Notes: generated from the sequence alone by a model not told the origin. Numbered from the stretch's first letter, positions 1 through 5,250 are shown. The stretch: 5,250 nucleotides of DNA from Roseburia sp. (GCA_017626625.1 JAGAIK010000050.1:1-5250), one strand, 5' to 3'. Numbers and translations are program-made.

Positions 1-255
1 ACAGACATCTATAATATAATCATAAATTAATGTTGCCAAGCCACCCGATATTATTTGTGCCAGTATAGGACCTCCAAAAGCTTGTCCTATGGCTGCTCCT
101 ATGATTGCCACTCCACTTCTGCAAATCGTTCTTACTGTAGCTTTAGAAGCTTTCACCTTAAGAGTTCCACCTCCATCAATATACGTCATCTCTTCTTCGT
201 CCATTACTGCATAGCTGCTTGGCATTACTAATGTCCCATCATAACACATTTCCAT
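1..255 (-). CDS. Bacteriocin-like double-glycine precursor peptide (C-terminus cut by the window edge)
   Basis: The frame is open from ATG at 255 to position 1, giving 85 visible residues and no stop, so the C-terminus is missing. The start is set by AGGGAGGT at 264-271, 8 nt upstream; a second Met at residue 3 is too far from it. The leader (residues 1-29) contains MPSSY at 11-15 and EEMTYIDGG at 21-29. It fits the double-glycine rule: Glu -8, Met -7, Ile -4, Gly -2, Gly -1, with cleavage after Gly29. The core begins GTLKVKASK and is first basic (K33, K35, K38, R42, R46), then hydrophobic and Gly/Ala-rich, with a GxxxGxxxG pattern at G53-G57-G61 and cysteines at 45 and 85. Such cores are typical of unmodified class II bacteriocins, where GxxxG motifs support helix pairing in membranes. 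It lies 95 bp downstream of the C39 ABC transporter, its probable exporter. Activity and target are unknown, and a partner peptide could lie beyond the edge. Confidence 0.82.
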   Translation of the reverse strand, partial: MEMCYDGTLVMPSSYAVMDEEEMTYIDGGGTLKVKASKATVRTICRSGVAIIGAAIGQAFGGPILAQIISGGLATLIYDYIIDVC

Positions 256-317
256 CTTGTGTTACCTCCCTTTGTTTTTTATTTTTTCTTTCCCTGTTTG
301 CAACCAGTTTAAGATTT

Positions 318-338
318 ATGTAAATGTACACTTTACAT
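318..338. repeat. Perfect 7-bp inverted repeat between transporter and bacteriocin genes
   Basis: ATGTAAA (318-324) and TTTACAT (332-338) are perfect inverted arms around a 7-nt loop, in the 95-bp spacer between the transporter stop and the bacteriocin start. The stem is nearly all A-T and has no adjacent T-run in the direction of transcription, so it is a poor intrinsic terminator. It could be an operator, a processing hairpin, or chance in AT-rich DNA. No convincing internal promoter was found in the spacer, so the bacteriocin may be transcribed by read-through from the transporter gene. Confidence 0.4.
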
Positions 339-350
339 CACGGTATCAAT

Positions 351-2594
351 CTACGTATAACTCATCACGCCATCTAAATCTTCCGGTTCTTCTTTTTCCT
401 CGATTTTCGACACGCATTCCTCTTCTTTTACCCTGAAGTTGCCCTGCTGCATTTCCCACAATTCATAATATTTTCCCTGCCTTTCCATCAGCTCCTCATG
501 GCTGCCCTGCTCCACAATCTCGCCATGTTGCAAAACAATAATGGTATCGCAGTTTTTCACTGTTGCAAGCCTATGGGCAATAATCAGCATCGATTTTTTG
601 CAAAACTTATGATAAATCATATCAAAAATAATATTTTCCGTGGCAAAATCCAGATTACTGGTACTCTCATCCATAATATAAAATTCATTTTTCTTCAAAA
701 AAGCCCGTGCCAATGCTATTCTCTGTTTTTCCCCGCCGCTTAAGCCATTTCCTGCTTCTTCCAGATAAGTATAGTACTGCATGGGAAGCCGCTTAATAAA
801 CTCATGCGCATCTGCCGCCTTCGCCGCCTCTTTTACTTCCTCTATCGTAGCATTCATACGACTGACACGGATATTATCATAAATACTCTTAGAAAACAGT
901 TCTATATTCTGCGGCACATAGGAAATACATCTTCGTAAAGATTCATTCTCCATCTCCTGTATGTCCACACCATCAATGGTAATCTCTCCTTCTTCGGGCT
1001 CATAATATTTTAACAACAGTTTTGCTATCGTGGATTTTCCGCTGCCGCTCTCTCCCACCAGCGCAACCTTCTTTCCCTGCGGAATTGTGAAACTGATATT
1101 CTTTAATGCCGGTTTACGATTTCCATAACGAAAAGTCACATTTTTAAAGACAATATCCCCTTCGATACGTTCTACTTCCTGATAAACTTCCTTCTTCTCT
1201 TCAGACTGTTCTCTTTCATAGTCCAGAATTTCAGAAAGACGCTTCATGGATATATTCGCCTCCTGAATGGAAAGCTGCAGCCCTACAAGGTTACTGACCG
1301 GCTCCGTAAAATATCCTGCTAAAGCGGTAAATGCCATCATACTTCCAAGGGTAATATCTCCCTGTATGACCTGCATAATTCCGCAATAAGTCAGCACCAG
1401 ATTTCCCACACCGGAAATCACACTAGAAATCGTCCCCTGTACATTTGAAAGCATACTTTCCTTATAACCAATACGTAAGGATTTGATATATTCCCGCTCA
1501 ATGTGCTCTAACTCCATATCTTCATTGGCATTACCTTTGATGGTTTCCACTGCCCGAAGCCCTTCTATAATCTGGGAATTTAAAACGGATGCCTGCTGCA
1601 TCTGCTCTTCATTAATTTTTTTGTATGGTTCCTTGAAAATAAAAACCAAAAGAATGCTCACCAACGTCATAAACAGGATAATCATAAAAAGTCCAGCATT
1701 CATCTGAAATAAAATAATACCGGTTACCAATGCCATCCCTACGTCCATAATCAATGTAAGTGCTATATTTGTGAAAATATCTTTAATTGTAAAGGCATCT
1801 GAGAAACGTGTGGTAATATCTCCTGTCTTTCTTGTAGAAAAAAATTTCATCGGCAGCTTATAAATATGTTCAAAATATCCCAACATCAACGGTATGTCTA
1901 TTTTTAATGACAGATGCAGCATCATCCATTCACGGATAAAACCGACTGCTGCCTGGGTTAAAGATATTCCGACAAACACCACTATCATCATTTTCAGTAC
2001 ATTTTCCTGCTTATATGGCAATATTTCATCATAAATCACGTTATTAAAAACGGATGACAGGATACCAAGAAGTGTCATGAGAAAAGATGCCAGTATTCCA
2101 TATAAGAATAATTTCTTTTGCGGAAGCAGCAGCTTTATATACCGTTCAAACATTTTCACGCCCTTGACATGACCTGTAACGAATTTCTCATTGGGCATTA
2201 AAACCAGCATTGCTCCGGTAAAGCCTTTATAAAATTCATCGGTTTTCATCCGCATCAAATCTTTTGCCGGGTCGCCGATGACAACATATTTCTTCGTAAT
2301 TTTGAATACGACTACAAAATGAGCAAGCCCCTCTTTCGTAATCACATTTGCAATGGCGGGCAGGGTGAACTTACTCAAAAAACCTTCTTTATCCACCCGG
2401 ACTGCCTGTGAAGTAAACCCTAAACTCTCTGCACACTTGCTTAATCCAAGCAGATTCGTTCCTTTCAGGTCTGTCCCCATCATGTCACGCAGTCTTGTAA
2501 TTGTTGTTTCTTTTTTGTAATGCAGACAAACCATAGCAAGACATGCCGCTGCACAGTCTGTTGCATCATGTTGCTGTACAAATGTATATCTCAT
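351..2594 (-). CDS. Peptidase C39 bacteriocin-processing ABC transporter (PCAT)
   Basis: This membrane exporter cuts double-glycine leaders in the cytoplasm and pumps out the core peptide using ATP. It has 747 residues, near the usual length of about 700-750. Residues 1-135 are the C39 peptidase, with QQHDATDC placing the catalytic Cys at 14 and the rest of the triad at His92 (AHF) and Asp108 (GDPA). Residues about 160-440 are the ABC exporter membrane domain, including hydrophobic runs near 161-185, 202-220, 275-320 and 390-430. The ATPase at about 480-715 is intact: Walker A GESGSGKST 514-522, Q-loop Gln562, signature LSGGEKQR 618-625, Walker B ending in Asp642-Glu643, and H-loop His674. 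The acidic tail, about 722-747, looks dispensable. ATG at 2594 is supported by AAGAGG at 2601-2606, 6 nt away. The genes on either side encode its likely substrates. No membrane-fusion partner gene is visible. Confidence 0.97.
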   Translation of the reverse strand: MRYTFVQQHDATDCAAACLAMVCLHYKKETTITRLRDMMGTDLKGTNLLGLSKCAESLGFTSQAVRVDKEGFLSKFTLPAIANVITKEGLAHFVVVFKITKKYVVIGDPAKDLMRMKTDEFYKGFTGAMLVLMPNEKFVTGHVKGVKMFERYIKLLLPQKKLFLYGILASFLMTLLGILSSVFNNVIYDEILPYKQENVLKMMIVVFVGISLTQAAVGFIREWMMLHLSLKIDIPLMLGYFEHIYKLPMKFFSTRKTGDITTRFSDAFTIKDIFTNIALTLIMDVGMALVTGIILFQMNAGLFMIILFMTLVSILLVFIFKEPYKKINEEQMQQASVLNSQIIEGLRAVETIKGNANEDMELEHIEREYIKSLRIGYKESMLSNVQGTISSVISGVGNLVLTYCGIMQVIQGDITLGSMMAFTALAGYFTEPVSNLVGLQLSIQEANISMKRLSEILDYEREQSEEKKEVYQEVERIEGDIVFKNVTFRYGNRKPALKNISFTIPQGKKVALVGESGSGKSTIAKLLLKYYEPEEGEITIDGVDIQEMENESLRRCISYVPQNIELFSKSIYDNIRVSRMNATIEEVKEAAKAADAHEFIKRLPMQYYTYLEEAGNGLSGGEKQRIALARAFLKKNEFYIMDESTSNLDFATENIIFDMIYHKFCKKSMLIIAHRLATVKNCDTIIVLQHGEIVEQGSHEELMERQGKYYELWEMQQGNFRVKEEECVSKIEEKEEPEDLDGVMSYT

Positions 2595-2656
2595 GATGTA
2601 CCTCTTATTATTTTCATGTGTTTATTAACATCTTTTGTTTTTTGTAATACTACAGA

Positions 2657-2683
2657 CAGACTATGACCAGAATACATAGTCTG
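2657..2683. repeat. Perfect 9-bp hairpin between pheromone and transporter genes
   Basis: CAGACTATG (2657-2665) and CATAGTCTG (2675-2683) are perfectly complementary around a 9-nt loop. The hairpin sits in the 118-bp spacer between the pheromone stop (2713) and the transporter start (2594). On the minus-strand transcript it is followed by TCTGTAGTATTAC rather than a U-run, so it is not a classic intrinsic terminator. A partial attenuator, or a structure protecting the 3' end of a short pheromone transcript, would fit the expected excess of pheromone over transporter. That role is inferred. It could also be a protein-binding palindrome. Confidence 0.55.
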
Positions 2684-2712
2684 CTGCACATGTTGGTGAA
2701 TGTATGTGATTC

Positions 2713-2850
2713 TTATGGTTTTAATATCTTATTCCAAAAATCATTTATGACATTTCCTTTTTTCTTACTTCCCCCAACAATTTTTCTCATCTCGCCTTCG
2801 TTTATTTTTTTGCACTTTAACGGTATTTCTAACTTATCTTTTTTTTGCAT
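2713..2850 (-). CDS. Double-glycine peptide pheromone precursor (45 aa, predicted)
   Basis: This 45-residue gene starts at ATG 2850 and ends at TAA 2713-2715, with GGAGG at 2861-2865, 10 nt upstream. The 27-residue leader ends GEMRKIVGG and meets the double-glycine rule: Glu -8, Met -7, Ile -4, Gly-Gly at 26-27. Cleavage would release the 18-residue core SKKKGNVINDFWNKILKP, with net charge about +4. Hydrophobic pairs V34/I35, F38/W39 and I42/L43 repeat every four residues, as on one face of an amphipathic helix. Short cationic amphipathic cores are typical of inducing peptides such as streptococcal CSP and plantaricin A, which signal through HPK10 kinases. Here such a kinase gene diverges from this one, and a C39 transporter lies immediately downstream. 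A short antimicrobial peptide is the main alternative. Cys13 lies in the leader and would be lost on cleavage. I recognise no specific family. Confidence 0.85.
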   Translation of the reverse strand: MQKKDKLEIPLKCKKINEGEMRKIVGGSKKKGNVINDFWNKILKP

Positions 2851-2860
2851 TTTACATATG

Positions 2861-2865
2861 CCTCC
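2861..2865 (-). promoter_or_regulatory. Ribosome binding site of the pheromone gene
   Basis: The minus strand reads AAAAGGAGG here, a full-strength Shine-Dalgarno site, 10 nt before the ATG at 2850. A nearer ATG at 2857 lies only 3 nt away and is followed at once by TAA, so it cannot encode a peptide. The strong site in front of such a short frame is important evidence that the frame is translated. Confidence 0.8.
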
Positions 2866-2883
2866 TTTTCTTTTGCTAGTCAT

Positions 2884-2911
2884 ACCTTACCATTTTTTTT
2901 AATTTTTTCAA
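2884..2911 (-). promoter_or_regulatory. Weak promoter candidate for the pheromone/transporter operon
   Basis: On the minus strand TTGAAA (2906-2911) is a good -35 candidate. A poor -10, TAAGGT (2884-2889), follows after 16 nt and is preceded by TGG, resembling an extended -10 TGn. An alternative -10, TATGAC at 2879-2884, is 21 nt away, which is too far for normal sigma-A spacing. The weak core elements fit a promoter that needs an activator; the 21-bp direct repeat begins 12 nt upstream of the -35. Confidence 0.35.
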
Positions 2912-2923
2912 TAGACATGTGGC

Positions 2924-2952
2924 ATTTGGTAGGTTTTCGGTGCTATTTGGTA
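2924..2952 (+). promoter_or_regulatory. Direct repeat with 21-bp period, candidate LytTR regulator operator
   Basis: ATTTGGTA occurs at 2924-2931 and again at 2945-2952, exactly 21 bp apart, which puts both copies on the same face of the helix. LytTR regulators of the AgrA/ComE/BlpR type bind pairs of roughly 9-bp direct repeats separated by about 12 bp, the same geometry. The left copy in context, GCATTTGGT, resembles the ComE-type half-site with CATTT followed by purines; the right copy, CTATTTGGT, is more diverged. Read this way the site points toward the kinase gene. It lies about midway between the two divergent promoter candidates, so it could control either or both. A LytTR protein is encoded at the right end of the window. 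Confidence 0.6.
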
Positions 2953-2963
2953 AAATTCAAGGG

Positions 2964-2992
2964 TATCTTTTTTGAAAAAAATAGATTATAAT
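2964..2992 (+). promoter_or_regulatory. Promoter candidate for the histidine kinase gene
   Basis: A perfect -10 box, TATAAT, lies at 2987-2992. At the ideal 17-nt spacing the -35 position (2964-2969) reads TATCTT, a poor match. A consensus -10 with a weak -35, and a direct repeat ending 11 nt upstream of it, is the usual arrangement of an activator-dependent promoter. Transcription would start near 2999-3000, leaving an untranslated leader of about 30 nt before the ATG at 3030. Confidence 0.55.
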
Positions 2993-3016
2993 TATTACTA
3001 TATTGGTAATTCAAGT

Positions 3017-3022
3017 GAGGAG
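3017..3022 (+). promoter_or_regulatory. Ribosome binding site that fixes the kinase start
   Basis: GAGGAG lies 7 nt before ATG 3030. The frame is open further upstream to a TTG at 3003, but that codon has no Shine-Dalgarno site, lies almost on the predicted transcription start, and would place this ribosome binding site inside the coding region. The start at 3030 is therefore preferred, removing nine residues from the longest frame. Confidence 0.85.
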
Positions 3023-3029
3023 AAAAGTT

Positions 3030-4310
3030 ATGGACTGGTTAAGAATTTATTTTGATTTTATAAACGGATTATTTTATTTTTTCACATTAGAGTTCTTAGT
3101 TCCTATAAAAAATAAACATTATTCTGTTACTAAAAAGCATACTCTTCGTCTTTTTTATTTAATTTATACCCTTATATATGCTATACCTAATGATATTCCC
3201 TTTGGTCTTATTTTAGACGATTGCATGACTTTCTTATATATATACCTTATAAGCAGTTTTCATTTCAAAACCAGTATCAAAAAATTTATTACATATCAGT
3301 TTTATGTTACTACATCCGCTTCCATAGTATATCCTTTTCATTGTGTATTAACAAACGACTTTTTTCTTCTTAATAATGAACTTTATGTCAGTTATAAAAA
3401 TTTAATCTGCTCTGTAATCGCTTACGTCTTACCATGTCTTTTCGTCTATACGAAAAGACTTATTGCCCTGCCCAACAAAAAACGCTACGCCATCAGTTTC
3501 TGTATCTCAATTACGCTCTCTGTTTTTGTATTAAGTTATTTAAGCCTTACTTTACTTTCAAATCGTTTCAATGATACCTGGATTCTGCCTGTAATATTTT
3601 CTCTTATCTTTATCATCATCGCTATCTGTCTGAGCGGATACAATCATATTTTGCTCTCACTTGAAGAAAATGCCAGACAGCAGGTATTGATTTCCAAATA
3701 TGAATTGGAAAATAACTATTATGAAAACATGAAAGATTCCATGGATGCTTTCCGTTCTCTCCGCCACGATTTCAAAAATCACTTAATTATCTTAAACGGC
3801 TATGCTGAGCAAAATAACCTTGAAAAATTGCAGGAATATTTGAAAAAAATCAATGACAACATGACAGACGTGCAAATTATCCAGACATCTCACGACCTGA
3901 CTTCCGCTATTTTAAACGCTAAAGCTATACTATGCCGTCAGAAAAATATTTCCTTTCATCATAAATGTTGTTTCGGAACTATCTGTATTTCCGATTTCCA
4001 TCTGATTACTATTTTAGGAAACCTGTTAGATAATGCTATTACCGCTGCCGGGAAATTAGACAACGGTTTCATTTCCTTTTCTATGGAACAAACCAGTACA
4101 TACCTCAATATTACCTGCCAGAATAATCACAAAGAACAGATTATAGAAAAAAACGGTTCTTTCCAAAGCACCAAGGAAAACCCTGGCATATTCCACGGTC
4201 TGGGAATCAAAAATATCCAAAATTCCGTCAATATGCTTAACGGTACTTTGGATATTCAATACGACAATGCCCAATTTTCAGTTTCGATTACAGTGCCCAA
4301 TTATACATAA
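3030..4310 (+). CDS. Sensor histidine kinase, AgrC/ComD (HPK10, GHKL) type
   Basis: This 426-residue membrane kinase probably senses an extracellular peptide and phosphorylates a LytTR response regulator. Residues 1 to about 205 are hydrophobic, with six or seven likely membrane segments (about 8-24, 42-62, 65-79, 86-107, 124-141, 154-176, 184-203), the usual peptide-receptor architecture of the family. A short linker helix leads to the phosphoacceptor region, LRHDFKNHL, with His246 the likely phosphorylated residue; RHDxxNH is characteristic of HPK10 kinases. The GHKL ATP-binding domain retains an N-box (GNLLDNAITAA, Asn331 and Asn335) and a glycine box (HGLGIKN, 389-395), so it looks catalytically intact. 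It is divergent from the pheromone gene, which suggests that peptide as its ligand, and has its own promoter candidate. Unusually, no regulator gene follows it; the nearest one is convergent. Ligand identity is inferred from context. Confidence 0.93.
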   Translation: MDWLRIYFDFINGLFYFFTLEFLVPIKNKHYSVTKKHTLRLFYLIYTLIYAIPNDIPFGLILDDCMTFLYIYLISSFHFKTSIKKFITYQFYVTTSASIVYPFHCVLTNDFFLLNNELYVSYKNLICSVIAYVLPCLFVYTKRLIALPNKKRYAISFCISITLSVFVLSYLSLTLLSNRFNDTWILPVIFSLIFIIIAICLSGYNHILLSLEENARQQVLISKYELENNYYENMKDSMDAFRSLRHDFKNHLIILNGYAEQNNLEKLQEYLKKINDNMTDVQIIQTSHDLTSAILNAKAILCRQKNISFHHKCCFGTICISDFHLITILGNLLDNAITAAGKLDNGFISFSMEQTSTYLNITCQNNHKEQIIEKNGSFQSTKENPGIFHGLGIKNIQNSVNMLNGTLDIQYDNAQFSVSITVPNYT

Positions 4311-4328
4311 CGGATTAGCATATCCGTT
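4309..4328. terminator. Short hairpin between convergent genes, possible bidirectional terminator
   Basis: AACGGAT (4309-4315) and ATCCGTT (4322-4328) form a perfect 7-bp stem with a 6-nt loop. It overlaps the kinase stop codon and ends 3 bp before the stop of the convergent gene. The location is where a shared terminator is expected, but neither strand has a T-run after the stem and the stem is short, so termination strength is doubtful. Confidence 0.4.
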
Positions 4329-4330
4329 TC

Positions 4331-4753
4331 TCAGACGCTTCCTATCGGTGAAATAATACATTTTTTATCTAAAAAAACAACCTGATAATTTTCAAAATAG
4401 TATACCGTCCCTGTCACATCATCCACCGTCACTTCTTCACTGGAATATGCCGGCTTGTACAAATCCTCCAGCTTAATTTTTCCTTCTTCCAACGCTTTTT
4501 CTAATGATATTTGATTTGCCCAAAAATCAATTACATATGGGTCTGACAGGTTTTGGGTATATATATCATATCCATCCAGTTCCCCAATCTTCGCCATTTC
4601 ACTTTCATCGACTGAAATATTTATCATACGGCTTACACCTGATGTATTGTACTGTAAATGAAAAGCATAAATAGCAATTCCTGCAACATCAGAAAAGCAT
4701 AATATTCCAACTACTATAATTCCGATTATTACTTTTTTAACTGTTTTTTGCAT
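4331..4753 (-). CDS. Small membrane-anchored protein of unknown function
   Basis: I do not recognise this 140-residue protein. It begins with a basic stretch (QKTVKK) and one long hydrophobic segment at about 8-32, so it is probably anchored by its N-terminus with an exported, mostly acidic domain of about 105 residues; the domain contains the acidic/basic stretch ALEEGKIKLEDL. The Cys in the hydrophobic segment (GILCFS) lacks a small residue before it, so a lipoprotein site is unlikely. ATG at 4753 is preferred because AGAGG (4761-4765) lies 7 nt upstream; a TTG at 4759 would be 1 nt from it, although GGAG further upstream could serve TTG. The gene is 40 bp downstream of the response regulator and probably cotranscribed with it. 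An immunity or signalling accessory role is possible from context only. Confidence 0.8.
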   Translation of the reverse strand: MQKTVKKVIIGIIVVGILCFSDVAGIAIYAFHLQYNTSGVSRMINISVDESEMAKIGELDGYDIYTQNLSDPYVIDFWANQISLEKALEEGKIKLEDLYKPAYSSEEVTVDDVTGTVYYFENYQVVFLDKKCIISPIGSV

Positions 4754-4760
4754 TTCCAAA

Positions 4761-4765
4761 CCTCT
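4761..4765 (-). promoter_or_regulatory. Ribosome binding site for the small membrane protein
   Basis: The minus strand reads AGAGG here, 7 nt before ATG 4753, which favours that codon over the in-frame TTG at 4759. A GGAG slightly further upstream leaves the TTG start possible. Confidence 0.55.
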
Positions 4766-4793
4766 TTTCTCCTGTTTTTATTTTTCTTTCCCC

Positions 4794-5250
4794 TTATGTC
4801 TGATACTTCTCTGCCCGAAGTCTCATAATCTTATCCAGGTGCATCTGCCTCATTTTGGGCTGATACTTCCGACTGATTGGTATCTCTCTGTTTTTCCCCA
4901 GACATACCACCTTCATCTTCACTTCCCGAATCTGTGCAAAATTTACAATATACCCCTGATGAACATAGAAAAAGGAATCCTTATCCAACAGGTCATAAAC
5001 TTCCGACAACGTCATGTAACTGAGCAGCTCTCCGTCATCTAAATGAAACACACACTGATTCCGGCGCTTTTCAATATAAAGAATATCTTTCATATCCACC
5101 AGTGTACTTCCCCGGTTTGTTTTTACCTCCAGGTACCGTTTCCTTGCGGCATCCGCATCCCTGCAGTACTGTATCTGAATCGCACATCGATTCAGGGTAT
5201 GGCGCAATTCTGTGTATTTTACAGGTTTTATCAGATAGTCTAAAGCCTCC
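4794..5250 (-). CDS. LytTR-family response regulator (N-terminal receiver mostly outside the window)
   Basis: The last 151 residues of a DNA-binding response regulator are visible; the frame enters from the right edge (first full codon 5249-5247) and ends at TAA 4794-4796. The first visible residues, EALDYLIKPVKY, match the end of a receiver domain, including the conserved Lys-Pro; the phosphorylated Asp lies outside. After a linker, a LytTR domain runs from about fragment residue 38 to 145, with ILYIEKR, then FFYVHQGYIVN and the late ISRKY motif, all typical of the AgrA/ComE/LytR family. LytTR proteins bind paired direct repeats spaced about two helix turns apart, as found at 2924-2952. An apparent TTG start at 5207 is internal because receiver sequence continues upstream of it. 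It is a plausible but unproven partner of the convergent kinase; its true partner may be beyond the window. Confidence 0.95.
   Translation of the reverse strand, partial: EALDYLIKPVKYTELRHTLNRCAIQIQYCRDADAARKRYLEVKTNRGSTLVDMKDILYIEKRRNQCVFHLDDGELLSYMTLSEVYDLLDKDSFFYVHQGYIVNFAQIREVKMKVVCLGKNREIPISRKYQPKMRQMHLDKIMRLRAEKYQT

Noticed and set aside
301..320. CCAGTTTAAG as an AgrA-type half-site before the bacteriocin gene
   Set aside because: It partly matches the AgrA consensus, but no second copy lies 21-22 bp away and it points away from the bacteriocin gene.
498..1707. Plus-strand frames of 81 and 74 codons inside the transporter gene
   Set aside because: They are antisense to well-conserved peptidase/ABC transporter coding sequence and have no recognisable domain or ribosome binding site.
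2852..2857. ATG-TAA start-stop pair just before the pheromone gene
   Set aside because: It is only 3 nt from the GGAGG site, too close for efficient initiation, and encodes no peptide. A start-stop regulatory element cannot be excluded but nothing else supports it.
2663..2902. Plus-strand 79-codon frame
   Set aside because: It lies antisense to the pheromone gene, starts inside the hairpin without a ribosome binding site, and its Phe/Leu/Pro-rich product is what the A-rich opposite strand would give by chance.
3003..3029. Upstream TTG start for the kinase
   Set aside because: It has no ribosome binding site and would put the GAGGAG site inside the gene; ATG 3030 is well placed.
4056..4274. 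Minus-strand 72-codon frame
   Set aside because: It is antisense to the conserved ATP-binding domain of the kinase.
5205..5207. TTG as the start of the LytTR gene
   Set aside because: The frame continues upstream into receiver-domain sequence (ALDYLIKP), so this codon is internal.
4839..5243. Two plus-strand frames of 67 and 66 codons
   Set aside because: They are antisense to the LytTR regulator, whose motifs are clear on the other strand.

Overview
The window reads as a peptide-signalling and bacteriocin locus from a low-GC Gram-positive bacterium, most likely a gut Clostridia/Lachnospiraceae member. This placement is an inference. It rests on the AT-rich DNA, strong GGAGG-type ribosome binding sites, the style of the double-glycine leaders, and the combination of a C39-peptidase ABC transporter, an AgrC/ComD-like kinase and a LytTR regulator.

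Layout. On the minus strand, transcription runs leftward from about 2880. First comes a 45-residue double-glycine peptide (2713-2850), then a 747-residue peptidase-containing ABC transporter (351-2594), then a bacteriocin-like double-glycine precursor (1-255) that runs off the left edge. Diverging from this on the plus strand is a 426-residue membrane histidine kinase of the AgrC/ComD type (3030-4310). The 179-bp divergent spacer (2851-3029) holds a direct repeat of ATTTGGTA with an exact 21-bp period, the geometry of a LytTR-type operator, placed between two weak promoter candidates. Converging on the kinase from the right are a LytTR response regulator truncated by the right edge (4794-5250) and a small membrane-anchored protein of unknown function (4331-4753). 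A short perfect hairpin lies between the convergent genes.

How the parts may work together (inference). The small peptide looks like a pheromone precursor. Its predicted mature form is an 18-residue, cationic, amphipathic peptide released after Gly-Gly. The ABC transporter would cleave and export both this peptide and the bacteriocin-like peptide; the two leaders share the pattern E-M-x-x-I-x-G-G. The kinase beside it would sense the pheromone and phosphorylate a LytTR regulator, possibly the one at the right edge, which would bind the 21-bp repeat and raise expression of the kinase, the pheromone/export operon, or both. This is the logic of the ComCDE/BlpCHR/plantaricin three-component circuits of Lactobacillales, here with the kinase and regulator genes convergent rather than in one operon. 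The pheromone gene is the main discovery candidate because it is short and easily missed by gene callers.

Limits. The bacteriocin precursor and the regulator are both incomplete. No immunity protein, membrane-fusion accessory protein or second bacteriocin peptide can be identified with confidence inside the window.
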